This document shows positions 59,931 to 64,000 of a stretch of 64,000 bases of DNA, one piece after another (position 1 is the first letter of the stretch; every line of letters starts with the position of its first letter). A program made the position numbers and the translations under genes. Origin of the DNA: Cerasibacillus sp036516575 (GTDB lineage Bacteria > Bacillota > Bacilli > Bacillales > Amphibacillaceae). The DNA lies in contig NZ_DATBTY010000083.1 in assembly GCF_036516575.1 (NCBI RefSeq), positions 62,001 to 126,000 on the forward strand. The letters run 5' to 3'. Below the pieces are notes generated by a model that searched no databases, was not told the origin of the DNA, and saw only the letters and a program-made list of their open reading frames with translations.

Positions 59931-61670
59931 TTATCGTTGTTTTTCTTCATCGAGTTGATATTTTTCAATTTTATAGTATAAGCTACGAATCGAAATACCC
60001 AACGCTTTTGCTGTCTTTGTCTTATTATAATGATTGACACGGTATGCATGCATAACATATTCTTTTTCAAATTGTTCCATTGCTTCTTCTAGTGTTTGTG
60101 TTGAGTCTGTATGTGACTCAACCTTTTGATAGGATATCGGATATGTCCAAAAGCTCGGTAAATGATGTTTTTGAATCATTTCTTCGTTTGGCTTCATATA
60201 GATCATCGCACGACCAATGACATTCTCTAGTTCACGAACATTTCCTGGCCAATCGTATTCCATTAATTTCTTTAATGCTTCTTCTGAAATCGATTGAACA
60301 TGACGGCCATAATCTTGATTAAGCCTTTTAATGACATGCTCAACTAAATACGGGATATCAGTCATGCGTTCTTTTAATGGTGGAATATAGATTGGCAAAC
60401 GATTTAACTGAAAATATAATTGTTCGCTAAAACGGTGCATACGAATAGCTTTTTCTAAATTCTTATGGGTTGCCGCAATCATTCGCACATCCACTTTAAT
60501 TGATTCTGTTCCACCTATTCTAACGATTGTCTGTTCTTGAATGACATTTAGAAGTCTTGCTTGTAAATGGAGTGAAAGTTCACTGATTTCATATAGAAAG
60601 AGACTCCCACCATCTGCTTCCTCAATTAATCCTTTTTTGCCACCCGGCTTTGCATCCGGAATTGCACCATCTACATAACCAAACAGTTCAATTTCTAACA
60701 CCTTTTCCGATAAAGCAGCACAACTAACACGAATAAATGGTTGGTCTCGGCGCTGGCTCTCATTATGAATCGCATGAGCAAATAATTCTTTGCCCGTTCC
60801 TGAAGGTCCTCTTAATAGTACAGGTGCAAGTGCTTTAGCTCCGACTTTCGCTTGTTCTAAAGCTAACAACACTTCCTCAGAGTGGCCAATGATATCAGAA
60901 AATTGATATGTTGCTTCGAGATTACGTATCCGTTCTTTTGCTTTTTTTAGTTCATCTGTAAGTGTTACAATTTCTGATACGTCATGAATAACACCGACAC
61001 TGCCACGAAGCTTTTGATCTACGATGACAGGCGCAACATTAACTAATACTTCTTTCTTATTTGGACCTACCCGTAAACGAACACCACGAACGGGTTGCTT
61101 CGTCTTTAGAACACGCATATGCACGCTGTCGCCTTCCATGATATCAATTGTTGCTGGTTTGCCAATGACGTCTTTTTCTTCTAGGCCTGTGATCCGTGTA
61201 TAGGCGGGGTTAACGTAAAGCCCTTTTCCTTCATGGTCTACAACACTTATCGCATCATCAAATGAATAAAGAATAGCTTCTAGCATGGTTTTGACTTGCT
61301 TTAATTCTTCATGCTGTGTCATTAATTCAGTTTGCTTTATTTGACCTTCAATTTCTTTCCTAAGAATAAAGTCATACATAAGCTGTGATAAAGCGTAAGG
61401 AATAACAGTCGTGTTTTCCTGTAGCATAAACGGCTGTTGAAGCCCGCTGTCCTCAATCGTCATGAAAACAAAGTCAAATTTACTTTCTCCACTTACACAA
61501 TCTTTCCAGTGATTACAAAATGGTATGTTATTTTCTCGAGCAAATTTAATTCCCAGTGCAGTTCGATCATAATCAAAAACTAATATGTTGTTTATGTAAG
61601 TTAATGAATGGAGTAACTTTAGAAATGCTGTTCCCATTTGCCCTGCACCAATAATGAGAATTCTTTTCAT
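59931..61670 (-). CDS. bkdR: BkdR-like regulator with degenerate sigma-54 activation domain
   Basis: The 579-residue protein has a Rossmann-like N-terminal domain (ILIIGAGQMGTAF), a PAS domain (about 125-235), an AAA+ domain (about 258-485) and a Fis-type helix-turn-helix (about 535-575). This is the layout of BkdR, the SigL-dependent activator of the bkd operon in B. subtilis. Key parts are altered: Walker A GPSGTGKE (288-295) is intact, but the GAFTGA loop reads GAIPDA (335-340), the Walker B aspartate is tyrosine (LFLYEI, Y360), and the arginine-finger region reads FSEQLYFQL (414-422). The frame is intact. AGGAGG lies before the ATG at 61670. Confidence 0.88.
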   Translation of the reverse strand: MKRILIIGAGQMGTAFLKLLHSLTYINNILVFDYDRTALGIKFARENNIPFCNHWKDCVSGESKFDFVFMTIEDSGLQQPFMLQENTTVIPYALSQLMYDFILRKEIEGQIKQTELMTQHEELKQVKTMLEAILYSFDDAISVVDHEGKGLYVNPAYTRITGLEEKDVIGKPATIDIMEGDSVHMRVLKTKQPVRGVRLRVGPNKKEVLVNVAPVIVDQKLRGSVGVIHDVSEIVTLTDELKKAKERIRNLEATYQFSDIIGHSEEVLLALEQAKVGAKALAPVLLRGPSGTGKELFAHAIHNESQRRDQPFIRVSCAALSEKVLEIELFGYVDGAIPDAKPGGKKGLIEEADGGSLFLYEISELSLHLQARLLNVIQEQTIVRIGGTESIKVDVRMIAATHKNLEKAIRMHRFSEQLYFQLNRLPIYIPPLKERMTDIPYLVEHVIKRLNQDYGRHVQSISEEALKKLMEYDWPGNVRELENVIGRAMIYMKPNEEMIQKHHLPSFWTYPISYQKVESHTDSTQTLEEAMEQFEKEYVMHAYRVNHYNKTKTAKALGISIRSLYYKIEKYQLDEEKQR

Positions 61671-61724
61671 ATCAACCTCCTCCTGCAAGATTGTGCACGC
61701 TTTTATCATACTTCAATCTGCAAT

Positions 61725-61757
61725 TTTTTTCAAATGAATTTTTAGCTTTTTTCAAAT
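61725..61757. repeat. Two direct repeats 22 bp apart between bkdR and yqzF
   Basis: TTTTTTCAAAT occurs at 61725-61735 and 61747-61757, exactly 22 bases (two helix turns) apart. The region is divergent. It could be a dimer-of-dimers binding site, for example BkdR autoregulation, or a chance pair in AT-rich DNA. Confidence 0.4.
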
Positions 61758-61763
61758 CATATC

Positions 61764-61772
61764 TGCTATAAT
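61764..61772 (+). promoter_or_regulatory. Extended -10 promoter of yqzF
   Basis: TGCTATAAT gives a perfect TGn-TATAAT about 32 bases before the yqzF start. The -35 is weak. Confidence 0.5.
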
Positions 61773-61804
61773 AAGTATGGACAAACTAATAAAGGGGCAT
61801 CAAA

Positions 61805-62035
61805 GTGGGTAGAATCATTGCATTTTTATTACTATTAATTCCCGGCGTGTTATCAGTTATTGGCATTAAACTCATGCGTGACACATTATTTGATGATTTT
61901 CATCCAATCTTTTTACATACAAGCATCCAGTTTATTGTTGGATTAATCTTACTTATCGGAGGTTTTTTATTTATCGGGGGTTTTATTGTGTACCGAGATC
62001 GCAAGAGAAACCTCATTACAAAAAAGAAAAAATAG
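61805..62035 (+). CDS. yqzF: YqzF-like DUF2627 membrane protein
   Basis: A 76-residue protein with two membrane helices (about 4-23 and 38-63) and a very basic tail (RDRKRNLITKKKK). YqzF/DUF2627 genes lie next to bkdR in Bacillus. Function unknown. The start is GTG at 61805 with AAGGGG seven bases upstream. It is followed by a strong terminator. Confidence 0.82.
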   Translation: MGRIIAFLLLLIPGVLSVIGIKLMRDTLFDDFHPIFLHTSIQFIVGLILLIGGFLFIGGFIVYRDRKRNLITKKKK

Positions 62036-62050
62036 TCGTTTGAAACTTAA

Positions 62051-62079
62051 AAAAACCTTGCTTACCGCAAGGTTTTTTT
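62051..62079 (+). terminator. Terminator after yqzF
   Basis: A perfect 11-bp stem AAAAACCTTGC/GCAAGGTTTTT with a TTACC loop and seven T residues. Confidence 0.9.
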
Positions 62080-62131
62080 ATGAAAATATGATATGATTGA
62101 AAATAAAATCATTGACCTGGGGAGATTTACG

Positions 62132-63475
62132 ATGAAAGTAGTAAAATTCGGCGGAAGCTCTGTTGCAGATGCAAACCAAATTATTAAAGTCGGAAATATC
62201 ATAAAACAAGATGACCAACGTAAATTTATCGTTGTTTCTGCACCGGGAAAAAGCGATAAATTTACAGAGAAAATGACAGATCAATTAATTAAATTTTTTC
62301 ACTCGGAAAGTAAGCGAGATAAAGATCTCTATTTACAATCCATTCTTGATCGTTACAATAGAATTACGAATGAACTAAAGGTTGATATGACGATTGTATC
62401 TGAAATTGAAGCGACCATTTACGCTATTTTACAAAGTGATAAAGATGAAGCATTGAAATTAGATGAAATAAAAGCAATAGGTGAAGATAGTTCAGCGAAG
62501 ATTATTAGCCTATATTTACAGAAAATTGGCTTAGAAGCTACATATTTAAATCCAAAAGATGCTGGTATTATTGTTAGTCATGAGCCTGGTAACGCCCAAC
62601 TTTTACCCGAGAGTTATGATAACATTTACCAACTACGTCATCAAACTGGACGATTTGTTATTCCAGGATTCTTTGGATATACAAAAACAAATGAATTGGT
62701 TACTTTTTCCCGAGGTGGTTCAGATATCACGGGGTCAATTGTAGCTGCTGGGGTTAAGGCATCACTTTATGAAAACTTCACAGATGTTGATTCAGTATAT
62801 ACAGTAAATCCAAATATCGTTAAAAACCCGAAAAAAATCGATGTTTTAACATATAAAGAAATGCGTGAATTATCATATGCTGGCTTTTCAGTTTTTCATG
62901 ATGAAGCATTGATGCCAGCTTTCAAAGCTAACATCCCTGTAGCTATTAAAAACACCAATAATCCTGAAAGCAAAGGAACACATATCGTTCAAAAGCGGAA
63001 GCATCAAAAAGATTGTGTTGTTGGAATTGCAAGTGATACAGGCTTTAGCAGCCTATATGTTCGTAAATATTTAATGAATAGGGAAATCGGCTTTGGCCGT
63101 AAATTGTTTGCTATCTTAGAAGAAGAAGGTGTTTCTTTTGAACATGCCCCTTCCGGTATTGACGATATGTCAGTGATTATTAGAGATACACAGTTGACAT
63201 CAGAGAAGGAAGAAAATATTATTAATCGGATTAATAAGGAATTACATCCTGATACTGTTCAATTAGAACACGGATTAGCAATGATTATGGTTGTTGGTGA
63301 AGGGATGATGAATACGCTAGGAATCGCGCATAAAGCAACAACAGCGCTTAAACGAGCCGAGGTTAATATTCGAATGATTAACCAAGGATCATCCGAGGTG
63401 TCCATGATGTTTGGTATTCTTAAATCTGATATTGAAAAAGCAATCGTCTCACTTTATGATATGTTTTTTCAATAA
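62132..63475 (+). CDS. Aspartokinase (class III type, YclM-like)
   Basis: Aspartokinase makes aspartyl phosphate, the first step to lysine, diaminopimelate, threonine and methionine. The 447-residue monofunctional enzyme has KFGGSSVAD at the N-terminus, the FSRGGSDITGS active site and two ACT domains at the C-terminus (MMVVGEGM region, MINQGSSEVSMMFG). Its length and pattern match B. subtilis YclM rather than DapG or LysC. GGGGAG precedes the ATG at 62132. No lysine riboswitch was recognised upstream. It is not part of the spo0A region in B. subtilis. Confidence 0.9.
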   Translation: MKVVKFGGSSVADANQIIKVGNIIKQDDQRKFIVVSAPGKSDKFTEKMTDQLIKFFHSESKRDKDLYLQSILDRYNRITNELKVDMTIVSEIEATIYAILQSDKDEALKLDEIKAIGEDSSAKIISLYLQKIGLEATYLNPKDAGIIVSHEPGNAQLLPESYDNIYQLRHQTGRFVIPGFFGYTKTNELVTFSRGGSDITGSIVAAGVKASLYENFTDVDSVYTVNPNIVKNPKKIDVLTYKEMRELSYAGFSVFHDEALMPAFKANIPVAIKNTNNPESKGTHIVQKRKHQKDCVVGIASDTGFSSLYVRKYLMNREIGFGRKLFAILEEEGVSFEHAPSGIDDMSVIIRDTQLTSEKEENIINRINKELHPDTVQLEHGLAMIMVVGEGMMNTLGIAHKATTALKRAEVNIRMINQGSSEVSMMFGILKSDIEKAIVSLYDMFFQ

Positions 63476-63483
63476 AAATAATT

Positions 63484-63518
63484 AAGCGAAGTTCTCAATT
63501 GAGGACTTCGCTTTTTTT
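63484..63518. terminator. Bidirectional terminator between aspartokinase and spo0A
   Basis: A 13-bp stem AAGCGAAGTTCTC/GAGGACTTCGCTT (63484-63496 with 63501-63513, one wobble) has an AATT loop and a plus-strand T-run. It serves both convergent genes. Confidence 0.85.
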
Positions 63519-63523
63519 ATGGA

Positions 63524-64000
63524 TTAAACAACTTGATTTTCTAAGCGTAAACGATCAGCTACCATTGCGATAAACTCTGAATTAGTCGGTTTTGTTTTAG
63601 ATGCACTTACTGTATAACCGAATATCTTTGAAATCGCTTCGATATTCCCTCTATTCCACGCTACTTCAATTGCATGACGAATCGCACGCTCAACACGTGA
63701 AGATGTCGTATTATATTCCATCGCAATTTTCGGATAAAGAACTTTTGTAATCGAACCGAGAAGTTCAATATCATTGTATACCATTGAAATGGCTTTTCTT
63801 AAATACATATATCCCTTTATATGAGCCGGCACACCGATTTCATGAATGACTGATGTAATATTTGCTTCTAAGTTTTTCACTTTATGTTGTTTTTTGTTTC
63901 CACTCGATAAAGTCATTGAAGATGTAAATACACTAGGCATACCTTTTGTTTGCCGAATTTGGTCAGCTAAATGATCCAGGTCAAACGGTTTTAAAATAAA
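63524..64000 (-). CDS. spo0A: Sporulation master regulator Spo0A, C-terminal part
   Basis: Only the last 158 residues are inside the window; the receiver domain is mostly to the right. The first visible residues FILKPFDLDHLADQI hold the conserved lysine-proline of the receiver. The Spo0A-type DNA-binding domain follows, with ITSVIHEIGVPAHIKGYMYLRKAI and SRVERAIRHAIEVAW, which matches the recognition-helix region of Bacillus Spo0A. An apparent ATG at 63940 is internal, because the frame continues to the window edge. Confidence 0.95.
   Translation of the reverse strand, partial: FILKPFDLDHLADQIRQTKGMPSVFTSSMTLSSGNKKQHKVKNLEANITSVIHEIGVPAHIKGYMYLRKAISMVYNDIELLGSITKVLYPKIAMEYNTTSSRVERAIRHAIEVAWNRGNIEAISKIFGYTVSASKTKPTNSEFIAMVADRLRLENQVV

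Overview
The window comes from the chromosome of a low-GC, endospore-forming Firmicute of the family Bacillaceae. It carries sporulation and germination genes (spo0A, the spoIIA operon, spoIIM, spmAB, dacB, dacF, spoVAA/AB/AF, sleB-ypeB, prsW), bacillithiol enzymes (ypdA, brxB) and the res cytochrome-maturation operon. Gene order follows the Bacillus subtilis segment running from der/cmk through lysA and spoIIA to spo0A, with many blocks removed. AT-richness and the missing blocks suggest an Oceanobacillus/Virgibacillus-like lineage rather than B. subtilis itself; that placement is inference. No tRNA, rRNA, CRISPR, prophage or intact transposase gene was seen.

Almost all genes lie on the minus strand. 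In order of coordinate: 1-4.2 kb, der (partial), yphA, the S1-domain protein ypfD, plsC, cmk and the PilZ protein ypfA. 4.3-7.2 kb, the germination/processing genes ypeB, sleB and prsW. 7.5-14.1 kb, ypdA, gudB, mecB/ypbH, a shortened ypbE-like gene, a CPBP protease, recS and ypbB. A ferredoxin gene is divergent at 14.5 kb. 15.0-21.2 kb, resE-resD and resC-resB-resA. 21.3-26.9 kb, rluB, spmB-spmA-dacB, scpB-scpA, a tiny YjcZ-like gene on the plus strand, ribT and an M50-type membrane peptidase. 26.9-28.7 kb, ppiB and lysA. 28.7-29.5 kb is an intergenic patchwork of repeats. 29.5-34.9 kb, spoVAF, spoVAB, spoVAA, sigF, spoIIAB, spoIIAA, dacF. 35.0-39.5 kb, pdp-punA-deoB nucleoside salvage, xerD and yqzK. 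39.6-42.6 kb, fur, spoIIM, an EndoQ-like nuclease and nudF. 42.7-50.5 kb mixes strands: aldo/keto reductase (+), polYB (-), an MBL hydrolase (-), a GDPD-rnz-aldehyde dehydrogenase operon (+), and polYA (-). 50.5-53.9 kb, an M20 peptidase, mce, a Prli42-like miniprotein (+), yqjA and brxB. 54.0-61.7 kb, the branched-chain keto acid catabolic operon with bcd and its regulator bkdR. 61.8-64.0 kb, yqzF (+), a class III-type aspartokinase (+) and the 3' part of spo0A (-).

Functionally the window joins sporulation control (Spo0A, SigF and its anti-sigma/anti-anti-sigma pair) with engulfment (SpoIIM), cortex (DacB, DacF, SpmAB), germination (SpoVA proteins, SleB/YpeB) and lysine/diaminopimelate supply (aspartokinase, LysA). 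It also holds respiratory control (ResABCDE), nucleoside salvage, DNA repair (RecS, PolYA, PolYB, EndoQ-like, NudF) and leucine/isoleucine/valine breakdown feeding branched fatty acids.

The most unusual points are these. BkdR keeps the shape of a sigma-54 activator but has lost the GAFTGA loop, the Walker B aspartate and the arginine-finger residues, and its target operon starts from a sigma-A-like promoter with a cre site. The spoVA operon lacks AC, AD, AEb and AEa. The bkd operon lacks ptb and buk. A small family of terminal-inverted-repeat elements is present, one copy carrying a 380-bp structured non-coding insert that looks like an IS end. Several gene starts were moved from the longest open frame on ribosome-binding-site grounds, many to GTG or TTG.
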